Shown here one piece after another: positions 31,452-42,629 of a DNA stretch of 64,000 nt. A program made the translations under genes and the position numbers. The notes under the pieces were generated by a model, which saw nothing but the letters and a program-made list of their open reading frames with translations, did no database searches and had not been told where the DNA came from. Source of the DNA: Sanderia malayensis (taxonomy: Eukaryota; Cnidaria; Scyphozoa; Semaeostomeae; Pelagiidae); the NCBI GenBank assembly GCA_013076295.1, contig RQOL01000636.1:62001-126000 (forward strand), given 5' to 3'. Each line of letters opens with the position of its first letter. Position 1 is the stretch's first letter.

Positions 31452-31685
31452 AACAACACAAAAGTTGGAAAGAAAGCCAACGTCTTAAGCAAAAATAAAA
31501 CGAACGATGTCACTGATCCAGGAATCAAATGTCTTGTCGCTCCTGAAAGCTTGAAGTCAATAATTCTGACGGCAACACGCTCTCCACACAACCAAACTGA
31601 AGCCAAGAGGTAAAAATAACTGACGGAAGATTAGCCTGGAAGATTTTTGGTCTACTTGTTCTTATATGCGGGGTTGGACTGTATT
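31452..31685. other. Spacer, no gene
   Basis: Likely 5' untranslated part of the DIRS element followed by the 3' edge of the integrase-like gene. The border between them is not visible. Confidence 0.4.
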
Positions 31686-32990
31686 TCAAGGGAATCCCCC
31701 ATTAGTAGATTTCCTTGAGATACAGTTAAAGATTAATGGATGCCTGTGAAATAGAAGGTGGCCTCTCGCGGGTTCTTGAAACATCTGTTCTGTTCCTTCT
31801 ACTTCTTGAAAACACGTTTGACGAATAAGCAAAGTCAGTGTCATTACTTCCATCCAACTGAGAAATAATAGTTTTAAAACGAGACTTGCTAACATATTCC
31901 CTTTCTTTAATTCTTTCCGAAGAGCCAACACGTGGACAATAGCCCTATTTCTACTATGCTCAGTAGAAATAGGGCTATTGTTGAATCCACTTATAAACTG
32001 CTGCAAAGATTTGTTTATCCTTGGTAAATACGCAAAGTGGGAAGCAAACAGGTGTGTTTTGTCAGTGGGAATTAACAATCCACTGTCTTCCATGCTACAG
32101 AAAAGGTTGTAGTACAGATGAGTACATCCTGTAAATACATCACGCCAGAGACACTCAATCCGCTGATTATGGACAGTGCATCCTGTGATATGACTGCCAC
32201 GTCTAGGTCCTCGTAATGGGTGGGTTAACATATACTTAGCAACATCTACATTCTCCTTTCCTTTGTCTGACCTGACTCTTGAAGGCAATCCAAATTGCTG
32301 TACAGCACCATGGAAACTGGTAAACACTGTTTCAGCTCTGTTATTGTTGCTGCAAGCTAGGAATACTATCATTCTTGTGTAGCCATCAATTCCACCATGA
32401 AATACAAGACGCCATCTGCAAAAAAACATTTAAATTTATTTCTCCCACAGTGAACTTGTGGTAAAATTATCATTGTTTTTGGCAAATCAGAGCACCGAAA
32501 TTGGAAATACCTGATATACATGAAGTGTTCACCTTATCAACTTGTGGTTTCCATCTATGTGCCACAAAGCAAGAGGTGAATAAATGCAAAGATCGAAGCA
32601 AAACACCCTCTGGGTTCATTCTTTTCATTGACGCACAAATCTGTTCTCTTTGTACAGTCTGTCCCCTTGACCTTAGTAATCCTGTCATTCGGATATACCC
32701 TACAGTAGGAAATTCATGCATGATATTTCCGGTTAATGCATCAAGTTCAGCATCTGGGAGCGTGCTATAGTATGATCGGCTTCGCAATCCATATTCTGCC
32801 ATTCTTCACCCAACTGTCCTGGTACTTATTCCAAGCAAAGAACTTATCAGCGGCATTCCAAATCCAAGTCCCAAAAGAAAAGACAAGTGCCCTTCAGATA
32901 TATCAAATTTGGGTCTTCCTTTTTGATGTGTGGTGTGATCTGGTTGGTGCAATAGGAGAGGAAGGAAAAATAAAAACCCGTGAAACATAA
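31686..32990 (-). pseudogene. Second integrase-core transposase, with a GT-AG intron
   Basis: The N-terminal helical domain includes LLGISTRTV and MAEYGLRSRSYYSTLPDAELD, then TVGYIRMTGLLRSRGQTVQ and MNPEGVL. A frame slip precedes LWHIDGNHKLIR (first Asp). The next codons look like a stop, but AG|GTGAAC is a splice donor. A 117-bp intron (32,416-32,532) ends TTTGCAG and joins to [18 protein letters not shown] in frame. Then come [16 protein letters not shown] (second Asp) and [15 protein letters not shown] (Glu). One TGA lies upstream near 32,805. The same architecture occurs in multi-copy fish and cnidarian proteins. Terminal repeats not found. It is a different subfamily from the one at 20 kb. 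Confidence 0.82.
32416..32532 (-). other. Intron of the second integrase-core transposase
   Basis: Minus-strand donor ATAAG|GTGAAC and acceptor TTTTTGCAG|ATGG. Removing it joins codons ...AAG TTG ATA AG and A TGG CGT, restoring the conserved IRWRL transition. Confidence 0.75.
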
Positions 32991-33577
32991 GGTAGATTTT
33001 CTGCCACGAGGTGCTTAAGTTGAGATTTCTAAAATTGTTACCTAATGTATAAAAGTTAAACCACCCAGCTGAACCCAGCAGTATCCCACCTGAACCCAGT
33101 CAAAAGCAGTCAAAACTGCCGAACCCACCTGCTCTCACCTTAGAGCCATGAAACTTCTTAATCACCTTTAAAACAATTTCAGGAATTAGGAATTGTAAAT
33201 TTAGAGGGATTTCAGAACTGTCGTGCAATGTTTTGCCATGCGCTACACCCTTTCAAACGACCTACCAATTTGCCATAAAAACAAAAAGATTTCCAAGGGA
33301 TTTCAGAATTATATTCTGAAAACCGGGAGGGGGCTCTATCCTTGGAGTTTGGTAATCTCCTACACCCTTTGCTAGGATTTCCATTGTTTTTGTAGAAATA
33401 TGTTAAAAAAGTCCATAGTCGTACATCCTTGCCAGAAATCCTATGGCTTTAGGGAAATTTAGAATTTCCATCCAACTCAATTTTTTTAAAACGCAAACCA
33501 GTTGAGTCTGTCTGAGACTGTAACACAAGCTACATATCTTATCTCAGACAGAAACGACAACATATATAATAAGAAGG
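32991..33577. other. No supported gene
   Basis: Non-coding. Contains a short Pro-like tandem (CAGCTGAACCCAGCAG.. CACCTGAACCCAG) near 33,066-33,135 and a diverged direct repeat of GAGGGATTTCAGAA (33,201 and about 33,297). Nothing else supportable. Confidence 0.45.
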
Positions 33578-34393
33578 TAAATGTCTAATATATATATTCT
33601 GTGATGTCACGTGCCAAGGGCTCGAAACTACGCTGAAACAATAGATTCAACCCGAAACAATAGGTCGAATGCCCCAAAACAATGGGCCGAAACAGCGAAT
33701 GAGGTAACCATAAAGGCTTTTTTCTGAGGCCCTCAATCTGTCCTATTTTTAAGTAAGTTGTTCTTTGCCGGCTGAACGAAAAAGTTATCTATATGAGAGC
33801 CTACAGTTTCGACTAAAAGGTTAGGAAATTCTTTGTTTTTGTTCGCCTAATTGGCTATCACGAAAAAACCACAGCTTATGCTGGTGAAACTTCCAAATTC
33901 GCGTCACTAATTCCATTTTCGCTCTAGTATTCGCTCTTCACGTGACCCGTTTCGCCATTTCCTGCAATTTGATTGGCTCTTTTTGGGCGACCCACGTGGG
34001 TTGTTGATCGTTTTTCGTTATTCGCCCTCGGCTTGCAGGCGACGCACGTGAATTTTCGGTCATTTTTCATTATTCGTCCTCGGTTGCAGCAGGTACTTTT
34101 GGAGAAGACGTGTGTTTTTGTTTTGCACACAAAGGGCTCCTTTCAAGCTGTTTTACGAGCTGAATTATCTTTGTAAAGAGCTGCTAATTGTTTCAAAGAC
34201 CCTGGAGAGTTGCAGGAAACACAGGTGTTAGTTTCTTTTGTATTCTAAGTTGAAATAGTTGTTGTTTTTGTGGTAGGCGTTGCTTCGGCATGCTTGCAAC
34301 ACTTAGGCCCAATGAAAACAAAGTGAATGTTATGAATTTTTCAGGCGCTATTTGCACGATTTTCCTCATTTAAACTTTCGACAAGTGTTTGTA

Positions 34394-34850
34394 TAGTTGG
34401 TATAGTAGGCATAGTATGTTTAGTATGTTTGTATAATAGGTATAGTAGGTATAGTATGTTTGGATAGTAGGTATAGTAGGTATAGTATGTTTTTATAGTA
34501 GGTATAGTAGGTATAGTATGTTTTTATAGTAGGTATAGTAGGTATAGTATGTTTGTATAGTAGGTATGGTATGTATAGTATGTTTTTATAATAGGTATAG
34601 TAGGTATAGTATGTTTCTATAGTAAGTATAGTAGGTATAGTATGTTTTTATAGTAGGTATAGTGTGTTTGTATAATAGGTATAGTATGTTTTTATAATAG
34701 GTATAGTAGGTATAGTATGTTTGTATAGTAGGTATAGTATGTTTGTATAGTAGGTATAGTATGTTGGTATAACAGGTATAGTATGTTTGTATAATAGGTA
34801 TAGTAGGTATAGTATGTTTGTATAGTAGGTATGTAATAGGTTTATATGTA
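34394..34850. repeat. 31-bp minisatellite
   Basis: Tandem array of GGTATAGTAGGTATAGTATG plus TTTKTATAGTA (unit about 31 bp, with shortened units missing one GGTATAGTA). About 14 units. Long minus-strand ORFs rich in Tyr, Leu and Pro are translated repeat. Confidence 0.9.
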
Positions 34851-35110
34851 GGTATGTATGTATGTATGTATGTATGTATGTAGGTATGGGCATGAGCGGG
34901 AGCGAATGCAGCTTGCGAAGCACGTCATCCAGATTAAGCTTATTTTTACTTCATGCGCTATGGGGAGGGAGCGAAGCGACCGAACCCGGCCCATGTATGT
35001 ATGTATGTATGTAGGTATGTATGTAGGTAGGTAGGTATGCATGTATGTATGTATGTATGTATGTATGTATGTATGTATGTATGTATGTATGTATGGATGT
35101 GTGTATGGAT
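34850..35110. repeat. (TATG)n microsatellites
   Basis: Arrays of TATG at 34,852-34,886 and 34,993-35,100, separated by a unique block with GGGAGCGAA and AAGCTTATTTTTACTT. That block is repeated in altered form after the second array, at 35,120-35,215. Slippage expansion is evident. Confidence 0.9.
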
Positions 35111-35215
35111 GTATGGGCCTGAGTGGGAGCGAATGCAGCGCACCAACCAGATTAAGCTTTTTTTACTTGACGGGCTGGGGCGAACAAGCAAAGCGAGTGA
35201 TGACCCCTAGTTCAT

Positions 35216-35838
35216 CGAGAAAATGTGAAAAAAGACTCTGGAGCACTCACAATATAGAATAGATATAATCATAATAAACTTCAGACAACATGAAAGAAAA
35301 CCAAACAGCCAAAACCAAATATTAAAATGTTACTTAAATATGAAAATATTATACTTGAAAAAAAAGGCTCTGTCACTAGCAAAAATTTCGTTTCCTTTTA
35401 AGTCCAAATAGGCACTGAGAATCCTAAACATATTGATGCAGGCGAGCATCTCAGACCCCAATGAAAAAAATTTGCATATCTTCATGATCTGAAATATGGT
35501 AAAAATACAAAAATGACTTCTCAGATCTTTATTATAACTGACAAAAATAAGAAATCTCTGATGCAATTTCGAACAGTGCTTCACTGGCAAAGAATTACTT
35601 CTTGCACTGGCCTAACCTTGTAAATTCTGAACTCAAGGTCAAGGACCCATCTAAAATACCATAAACATTTTTAAATGATTCGAATAGGCTAGATACAGAA
35701 ACTTCACCTGTCTTTATAAGGAAATAAGGTATACTGGTACAGATTTATGCTCGTAATGCAGCCTTGCTTGACAACCTTACACGTTAAAAGTCATTACTTA
35801 TCAACAAAGATAATACTTTAAGTTGCTTTGATAAGGAC
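35216..35838. other. No supported gene
   Basis: AT-rich non-coding DNA. An 86-codon minus-strand ORF (35,330-35,590) has no recognisable motif. Confidence 0.45.
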
Positions 35839-36061
35839 AGGTATTTTTCAAAGGTCGCAGGTCGCATTTTACAGGTCGCAGGTCGAAGCAAAACAGGGCT
35901 TAAGTAGTTTAAGAACGAAGTAAGTAGGAATAAATTACATTCTAATGATCACTTTACTTTGGGTAAGACAGTTAATTTGGTTATTTTGCTTCATTCTTAA
36001 GCCTTGTTTTGCCTCGACCTGGGACCTGTAAAATGCGACCTGCAACCTGTGAAAAATACCT
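35839..36061. mobile_element. MITE with 66-bp inverted ends (223 bp)
   Basis: Arms AGGTATTTTTCAAAGGTCGC... and its reverse complement ...GAAAAATACCT match over about 66 bp, including a doubled AGGTCGCAGGTCG word and ending in GGCTTAAG. The word GTTGCTTT occurs just after the right end (36,062-36,069) and 9 bp before the left end (35,822-35,829), so an 8-bp duplication is possible but not clean. Confidence 0.75.
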
Positions 36062-36137
36062 GTTGCTTTACTTTAATAATTAAGAGAAAAAATCTCTTAC
36101 AGTTCATCAATTTTCCACTTGTATGAGTTTGCCTGAA

Positions 36138-36924
36138 TTATACTAACTGGAGTCCGAATTTTTTAAGCTTTACCATAGCGGCCTGAGGAAGGCGTTTCAC
36201 TGTTTCTTTCAAAATAGTGATTGCTGAGAAGGAAAACTTTCTGTCGTATTCAACAACACACTGTTTGATGTAATGAAGATAAATGTTACATGACTGGCTT
36301 TTCACTTTTCTTCTTTTTTTGCACATGTAGTCTTGGACTCCTGTTGTTCGGACAATCACTTGGTCAGCATTAGTGAACAGAGTGAGGCATTGCTGGCATC
36401 TCTGCACGGCTCTTGGGCAATTTTTGGTATCCTGCCTATGTACCAAGAAATATGGACAAGTTACGACTCTTGTAGGATCAAGTGGGTCAAATGGTGAATA
36501 TTCACCATTCTCTGAAACTCCTTTTGCTGCTACATATGGTCCTCTGACTGTTTTCTGTATCTTTATGGGCATTACTTTTCTCTGTTTGCTTCTGTCATCT
36601 TCAGCAATTACGACGTTATGCTCGGCTTCCCCAAAATACCTCTGGTTCATTCTGGTCTCTTCTTCTTTTCTTCATGGGATTGCCTTTCAAACCAGCATTG
36701 CTTGGACGGAACGTAGGAAAAGAAGACGTCTGCATGTTCATTCTTCCTTTCATTGCTCCAATGCACCCAGCGTACTGGATGAACATCAAACTGCTCATAA
36801 CCGTTGGCCAATGGATATTTCCCGATTCTACGTATCACTTTCACTGCCTCGTTCCTGTAGGAAGCCACCCAATCTCACAACACTTTGGCTACCTGCAAAA
36901 GAAATTATAGGAAACTTGTTGTAA
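36138..36924 (-). pseudogene. Unknown zinc-binding repeat-borne protein
   Basis: I do not recognise a named family. The upstream frame has RRIGKYPLANGYEQFDVHPV and WVHWSNERKNEH. After a frame change the main frame (36,138-36,650) has GEYSPFDPLDPTRVV, then a Cys/His cluster CPYFLVHRQDTKNCPRAVQ RCQQC and, further on, QDYMCKKR..SCNIYLHY. The spacing CxxxxHx(6)C...CxxC suggests a zinc-binding module. The tail ILKETVKRLPQAAMVKLKK ends at 36,138. It lies on the same strand as the two fragments upstream. Confidence 0.5.
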
Positions 36925-37774
36925 AATATTTGTCACAGTTCGAATCAATGTTTGAAAAGAAATGTTATAACATGAAAGCATCAAAATAAAAGATAAGAAT
37001 CTGGAAACATTCAACTCTATTGCATTCAATGTCATATCAAAGGAGCTCTTTTTTCATCTTTAATTTTTTGAATATTTTCGAGAGGTCCTGTCCATAGGCT
37101 AATATTATTTGAAAATGAGAAAAATCATTGCAAATACAAAACTGCAGTTTATAATTATATTAGATCCTCTTAATAGTTAACAACACTTTTTAAAATGGAA
37201 ATTAACCGATTTTGTAACTTGTAAATAACTCTTAAATTTCTAATGCCACTTGTAAACTTTAAATTTTTTTCTTTGTGGCACAATGAAAAACCATGTAAAT
37301 GGGATGGTGTAAAATATCATTTCACATCATATCATAAATACAATTGTTTTTCAGGTTAATCCCCAGGATGATTCAAATGTTATATTCCAAATTATGAATG
37401 AAAGTATTTGATAAAAATTTCACCCTCATCTGTACTGGGCAGCTATTTTTAACTGTATCTGGTAGGGGTTTTTTCGCTGAATAATTATCTAGTATGGAAA
37501 CCCTTGGACTAGTTACAATGACAGTTGCCAGGCTACTATGCTGCATAAAAAATGTCTTTGCCATTTATAAAAATCTACTTTTTAAAGCACTGGCTGCCAT
37601 TAATGGCAATATATAATTATTTATTTCCTATATGACTTCAATGGAAGATCAACTGAAAAAATTTCCCAAAGTATAGATAGAGTTAAAATAAGATCTACAG
37701 CAATACGGTTATATTTCATTTTTCATACATGGCTTCCCAAATTTTAAGTAACCTTTGTATCCAAACTTAATATT
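36925..37774. other. No supported gene
   Basis: AT-rich spacer between two minus-strand coding fragments. It could be intronic if they belong to one gene, but no convincing splice pair was identified. Confidence 0.4.
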
Positions 37775-38142
37775 CATTAAAATCGACTTTGTCAAGGACA
37801 TCTTTTGGAAAATCTTTGAAACTGGTGTGACGTCTTCCTTCAACAAAAGTAAAAGCCTCTGTTGTATGCAAATCTTTTACAATTCGAGAGACTACCTCAG
37901 CAAAATGTTTGCTGCTATGATGTCCTGACTTGAATTAAATTATGAATTAAGCCCAACCTGACCCTTTTCTTCTTAAACCTCACTGAAGGAGACAAGTCAT
38001 GGGATGATGGTGAAACAGCAGAGGTTCTTTTTAACTTTACTGATGTTATTGGTGCAGCCATTAGGTTCTTCAAAAGCTTAAATTGCGTTGCATATGTTCT
38101 TACCATGAAACGGCCACATGTCATGCAAAAAACGTTTGACAA
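37775..38142 (-). pseudogene. Unknown coding fragment upstream of the zinc-binding protein
   Basis: The minus-strand frame has SNVFCMTCGRFMVRTYA, then a basic Ser/Pro segment (SSHDLSPSVRFKKKRVRLG). After a frame slip it continues HFAEVVSRIVKDLHTTEAF and FVEGRRHTSFKDFPKDV, ending at TAA near 37,775. The composition and frame are coding-like but I cannot name the family. A CxxC pair is present. Confidence 0.42.
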
Positions 38143-38782
38143 GGATGGGGCCTTTTGCCTTCCTGATAATTATTTGCTCTTGTCATTCCATTCACGCGCA
38201 CACAAGCACAGAAATAATTTTTTTGTTGTTGTTGCTGCAAAATCATAATCTATGTCACTGTTGTTACTGCATCATTAGCATAATTAATAAAAAGGGGGTA
38301 GAACACAATACGTTACGTGTCTACAGGCTCTCTTTCCCTTTCCCCATTTTTTTCTTCCCTTTTATATTTTTCTTACTAAGAGAGCTTCTGTTCACAGGCT
38401 ACAATGTTTGCTGCCATTTGTCTTTCCTTTGCTCTCGTGATCATGTGACACAGCGGTGGTTGTTGTTGTTAAACAATTGTGAGAATGACAATTTACGTAA
38501 AAGAATGACAATTTACCTATAAGAATGCCAATTTACTGATAAGAATGCCAATTTTCCAAATTGCAGTTTTCCTAGAAGAATGAAAATTTACCTATAACAA
38601 TGAAGAAAAACGTGTATAATAATGATAAAATGTTTATTATAATAAAAAACAAGCATTTTGCTGGGAATAGCACCCCGTAGGTGCCCCCCTCCTTTGGTAT
38701 GTTTCTTATTATGATTCTTTATGATGTGAAATGTACTGTATAGTTTTGGAATGAAGCTCACACAATTTTTTTAACAACTTTG
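38143..38782. other. No supported gene
   Basis: Non-coding. Contains three imperfect copies of AAGAATGACAATTTACCTAT-like sequence near 38,500-38,600. Confidence 0.45.
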
Positions 38783-39957
38783 CTATTCCTTGCACCATAT
38801 TGCTGAAAATATTGTAGTTTGTTCCGCTGAGTCCGTTGCAGCAAACAGTTTTGTTATACCTTGTGTATGGCCAATGTGAAGGGCAGTTGAAATTTTTAGA
38901 AAAATTACACCGTAATAAAAGAATTCAAGTGTTGAGGATTTTTTTCCTGATGAACGTTCTTGCCCAGGAAAACAAGTGTCACAAAAATATCTACCTTGAT
39001 GTGCTGCATTTTCTCGTATGTGTTTTGTTATGATTCCATCAACAGGAAGAGTGACAGATCCTGAAATAGCTTGAAATGTATTGTCTCGATTTTCTAGCAG
39101 CAAAAGAGGGAGTCCATGATAAAGTTTGGTAGCATGACAGTCTTTTGTACAAGGAACTGTTTTGAAGATCGGAAGTATTGGTTCCAATGATTGTTTCGTT
39201 AACGAATTGAGAGGCTTTATTTGAGGTTGTTAAAAAACGTGGCTGCTGTATTTCACATGTGTTGAAAGTATGACATTTATAGTGACTTCCTTGTCACATA
39301 GGACATGACCATCTTGAAATTTTCCAAGTAACGAAATGTTTGGCTTGAGATATTGAATTTTATTTAGAAAGTCGAGGAGGAAATTATCAGTAATTCTAAA
39401 CTGTGATGAAAGTGTGTGTAGAGAAGATAATTCTGTTAGAAGTGGGTCATTTTTAAAAGAAGAAACTTTGCCTTCAACAGTAACAATTGGCTGCTGTTGT
39501 GCAAAGTTGCCACAGATCATCACTACTGGGTGAACTAGAAGAGTCGTTAAGGTGTGCATTATAAGATAAAAAATAGTTTGGGATGCCTGCAAAACTTTGT
39601 CTTCAAAAATGACACCAAAGTTCACAAATTGCCAATTTATTTTTTTTGCCATTTGGTTTAACGGGGTAATGAAAGGCGCTGTGTGTGGTGTTGGTAGTGA
39701 TTTTGTCTCAATATATACCTTTATATCAACATGAAAGGCATCCATTGGTGTTCTGACAATTACTGACAAATCGTTAGTGATGTAATAGTTAACATATGAG
39801 AGAGAAAGGAAGCTTTTTCCGCTACCTGATTGACGAACAATTATTTGGTATTTTCGCCATTCTGCCTCCGGTGTTGTCTTGAGTTTATAGTCATTATATC
39901 GTTCGTGTAGAGAAAATAGAAACTTTTTTATACAATAAGCTGTTTTCCTTGTAATTG
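38783..39957 (-). pseudogene. PIF1/RecD-like helicase fragment
   Basis: Start side reads TRKTAYCIKKFLFSLHERY. The P-loop IIVRQSGSGKSFLSL lies near 39,830. A Walker B-like FGVIFEDKVLQASQ and the motif VVMICGNFAQQQPI (usually GDFxQxxP in PIF1) lie within 39,230-39,769, followed by LRI-type QFRITDNFLLDFLNKI. After a stop the 38,783-39,187 frame continues GLPLLLLENRDNTFQAISG. This is a superfamily 1 helicase typical of animal mobile elements. The Helitron at 59 kb carries a different one. Decayed: D of GDF is Asn, and there are several frame slips. Confidence 0.68.
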
Positions 39958-40342
39958 TGAAGCTCGATCATATCGGTGGAAGTAATAAATTACGGAAAGA
40001 TTAGAGGGGAAAACCTCTAAGGATTAAGCAATGAGAACGTCCTTTAGGCTTTGTCAGTAAAAAGGGGCATTTTTAATGAAATAATCTTTGTGCCCTTTTG
40101 CTTCTAGCATGTTTCTAAATGCGTTAGGTTCATAAAATTGCGGCATAATTGCATTGATCTTCGAAAATATGCGGTTTGTGAAGGAATATTGCTTGCTTGG
40201 GGACAATATCGTCTTGTGGATAATTCATGAGAGTTAGTCAAAAATATATATCGGATTGAATATTCGCCGGAGCCAATGGAAAGAGAAACTTGTAATTGTT
40301 TTCCATGAATTACTTTAGAGGACACGTTCTGTTCTGTAATCC
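39958..40342. other. No supported gene
   Basis: Spacer between the helicase fragment and the left end of ISL2EU element 2. Nothing recognisable. Confidence 0.45.
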
Positions 40343-40424
40343 AATAGCCCATTTACCTTATGACGTCATTTCGTACCAGCGCGCAATGCTGTGTGGTCTT
40401 GGTAGTAACGCGCTGCTAAAGAAC
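40343..40424. repeat. Left inverted end of ISL2EU element 2
   Basis: Matches 45,527-45,610 in reverse complement with a few substitutions, ending near GGTAGTAACGCGCTGC / GATAGTAACACGCTACG. Contains the palindrome TGACGTCA. Confidence 0.88.
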
Positions 40425-40463
40425 ACGACTACGAATGAAACAAAGCGTTTCATTCGTAGTCGT
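40425..40463. other. Perfect 17-bp hairpin at the copia break
   Basis: ACGACTACGAATGAAAC and GTTTCATTCGTAGTCGT pair perfectly around a 5-nt loop (AAAGC). The right arm is copia coding sequence and the left arm is its inverted copy, directly joined to the ISL2EU left end. This looks like a fold-back repair product at a truncated 5' end. Confidence 0.85.
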
Positions 40464-42345
40464 GATGTCATCTTTTCAGAAAGAGACTTTCATCATTTCA
40501 ACGACGATGCCTTATCAAAGTCTGATTATATTCTGTTTGACTTTGCTGACAAGGTTGATCAAGAATGCAATGAAAATGCATTGAATGACACAGAGAATCC
40601 TGAAGTTGAAGACAATATTTTGCCAGTGGGAGCAACATACGAAGAAAACTTCATGAGAGAAGTGGCAAATTTGCAAGGTGCAAGACCTTGAAGACCTCCT
40701 GCGAGATTAATTGAGCAGCAGGTAAATGATGAACAAGCAAACTGTTTTAGCATCAATGTACAAGCTGATGAAATTGATGAGCCAAAAAGCATTAGAGATG
40801 CATTGAATGGAGAACATTCTATTGAATGGAAAGATGCCACTAATGCAGAATATGAATCATTAATCAAAATTCAGACATGGGATTTAGTTCCTTTGCCAAA
40901 AGGAAAGAACATCGTTGGCAGTAAATGGGTGTTTAAAGTGAAAAGAAATCCAGATGGTTCTGTGGATCGTTTCAAGTCCCGTTTAGTTGCTCAGGGATAT
41001 TCACAAGCAGAAGGATTAGACTACCAAGAAGTATTTTCACCTGTTGTCCGATACTCCTCCATACGATCTTTACTTGCTTTGGCAAACATGAATAACTTAG
41101 AAATGCATCAGATGGACGTGAAAACTGCGTTTCTTCAAGGAGATTTGGACACTGACATCTACATGAAACAACCGGAAGAATATGTAGATAGTGAAAAGCC
41201 AAACCAGGTCTGTAAATTGAATAAAGCCATATACGGTTTAAAGCAAGCCGCTCGTTGCTGGAATGTTTCAATTGACTCATTCCTGAAGGCACATGGATAC
41301 AAATGTAGCAGCGCTGATACTTGCCTCTACATAAAGTCAATCCAGAAAGAAAACAGAAAGGTTGACTTTGTAATCATAGCCTTGTATGTGGATGATCTCC
41401 TGATCATTTCAAATAACACTGAGATGATGAATAAAGAAAAGGTATCATTAAGTCAGAAGTTTGAAATGGTTGATCAAGGCGAGTTAAAGTACATTCTGGG
41501 GATGTCTATTCGCAGAGACAGAGAATCCAGAACACTGACAATCAAACAATCAATGTACTTAAAAGGTGTGCTGAAAAAGTTTGACATGGAGAATTGCAAG
41601 CCCATAGCAACACCATTGGAGCCAGGTAAAAGATTTGTAAAGTTACAAGAAAATGAAGAGCCTAGTGATGTTCACAGGTACCAGATGGCTATTGGTTGCT
41701 TGACGTATGCAGCTAATGCAACACGTCCTGATCTAGCTGCTGCAGTGGGAGTTCTTGCTCAGTTCATGTCAAATCCGAGCAAAGAACAATGGCAAGGAGT
41801 GAAACGTGTGTTTCGGTACATCAAAGGCATGTTGGATTTTGGTCTGAAGTATGAGTCCCTGCATACAAGAAAACCAGATCTCTATGGTTACTCAGATGCC
41901 GATTCGGGCAGGAGACCTAACAACCAGAAAGTCAACTACAGGTTACTTATTCAAGTTAGCAGGTGGAACAGTTTCATGGAGAACCAAGAAGCAACCAGTT
42001 GTTGCATTATCGTCAACTGAAGCGGAATACGTCGCTTTGTGTTCAGCTACACAAGAAGCCGTATGGCTAAGAAGACTTCTCAAAGGCATTGGTTTTGTAC
42101 AACCAGAACCAACCATAATGTATGAAGACAATCAAGGTGCAATGGCACTCTCAAAGAACACAAAGAATCGTCCAAAGACAAAGCATATTGATATAAAATA
42201 TCATTATATCAGGGAAGCAATCGCGAACGATGATATAGAACTTCATTATTGTCCTACAGAAAACCAAGTTGCTGACATGCTGACAAAAGGACTCGCAAAA
42301 CAAAAATTTGAAGAAATGCGTTCAATGATGGGAGTTTGTTGCTAA
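40442..42345 (+). pseudogene. Copia pol: linker, RT, RNase H
   Basis: The linker block KRFIRSRDVIFSERDFH is typical of copia after integrase. The RT at 40,803-41,900 has VGSKWVFKVKRNPDGSV, RLVAQGYSQ, MDVKTAFLQGDL, IYGLKQAARCW and ALYVDDLLIIS (catalytic YVDD). RNase H begins YSDADSG. A frame slip near 41,908 moves to the 41,851-42,345 frame, with [33 protein letters not shown] and [14 protein letters not shown], ending [13 protein letters not shown] at 40,689-40,691 separates the linker from the RT. Family function is reverse transcription of the element RNA. Confidence 0.92.
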
Positions 42346-42423
42346 GACTTTTCTACTATAAAGTTACATTGTTATGTTTTTTGTTATGTTTAAGGTATTA
42401 ATGGAACATTCGTCAAGTGGGAG

Positions 42424-42611
42424 TGTTAGCATAATAATGACTCACGTTCTATAAAATGATTGACAGTTAGTTTTAGGTTTCAGCTTCATGCTGTGAACAC
42501 GTTTTTCGTTACAGACTTTCTTTTTATAATCTGAATTTTATTATTGCTTGAACTTGTTTATATGATCGTGTGTTTTCTCTGAAGTCTGGATATTCTCAAT
42601 AATATTTAACA
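42424..42611 (+). repeat. Copia 3' LTR (188 bp)
   Basis: Begins TGTTAGCATAATAATGACTC directly after the polypurine tract and ends AATATTTAACA, giving the TGTTA...TAACA ends usual for copia LTRs. No partner LTR exists in the window because the 5' half is lost. Confidence 0.78.
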
Positions 42612-42629
42612 TTAAACACTCTTTGGGAC

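Larger units (their letters stand above)
33578..35215 (+). repeat. Composite repeat family R, copy 1
   Basis: Starts TCTAATATATATATTCTG and ends AGTGATGACCCCTAG. The same ends, in the opposite orientation, bound 46,548-47,681. The first 730 bp are homologous between copies (for example AACAATAGGTCGAAT, CTTCCAAATTCGCGTC, GAAGACGTGTGTTTTTGTTT). The interior differs: here it holds a 31-bp minisatellite and TATG arrays, there a 117-bp tandem. Non-coding, so non-autonomous. No clear target duplication. Confidence 0.75.
40442..42611 (+). mobile_element. Ty1/copia retrotransposon, 5'-truncated
   Basis: Contains the end of the integrase linker, RT and RNase H, a polypurine tract AAGTGGGAG (42,415-42,423) and a 188-bp 3' LTR. 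Gag, protease, integrase core and the 5' LTR are missing. A fold-back hairpin marks the break. Confidence 0.9.

Noticed and set aside
34648..35191. Tyr/Ile/His-rich ORFs on the minus strand
   Set aside because: They are translations of GGTATAGTA and TATG arrays.
33578..35215. Non-autonomous Helitron (TC start, CTAG end)
   Set aside because: The ends fit superficially, but flanking bases are not A and T in both copies and no clear 3' hairpin precedes CTAG.
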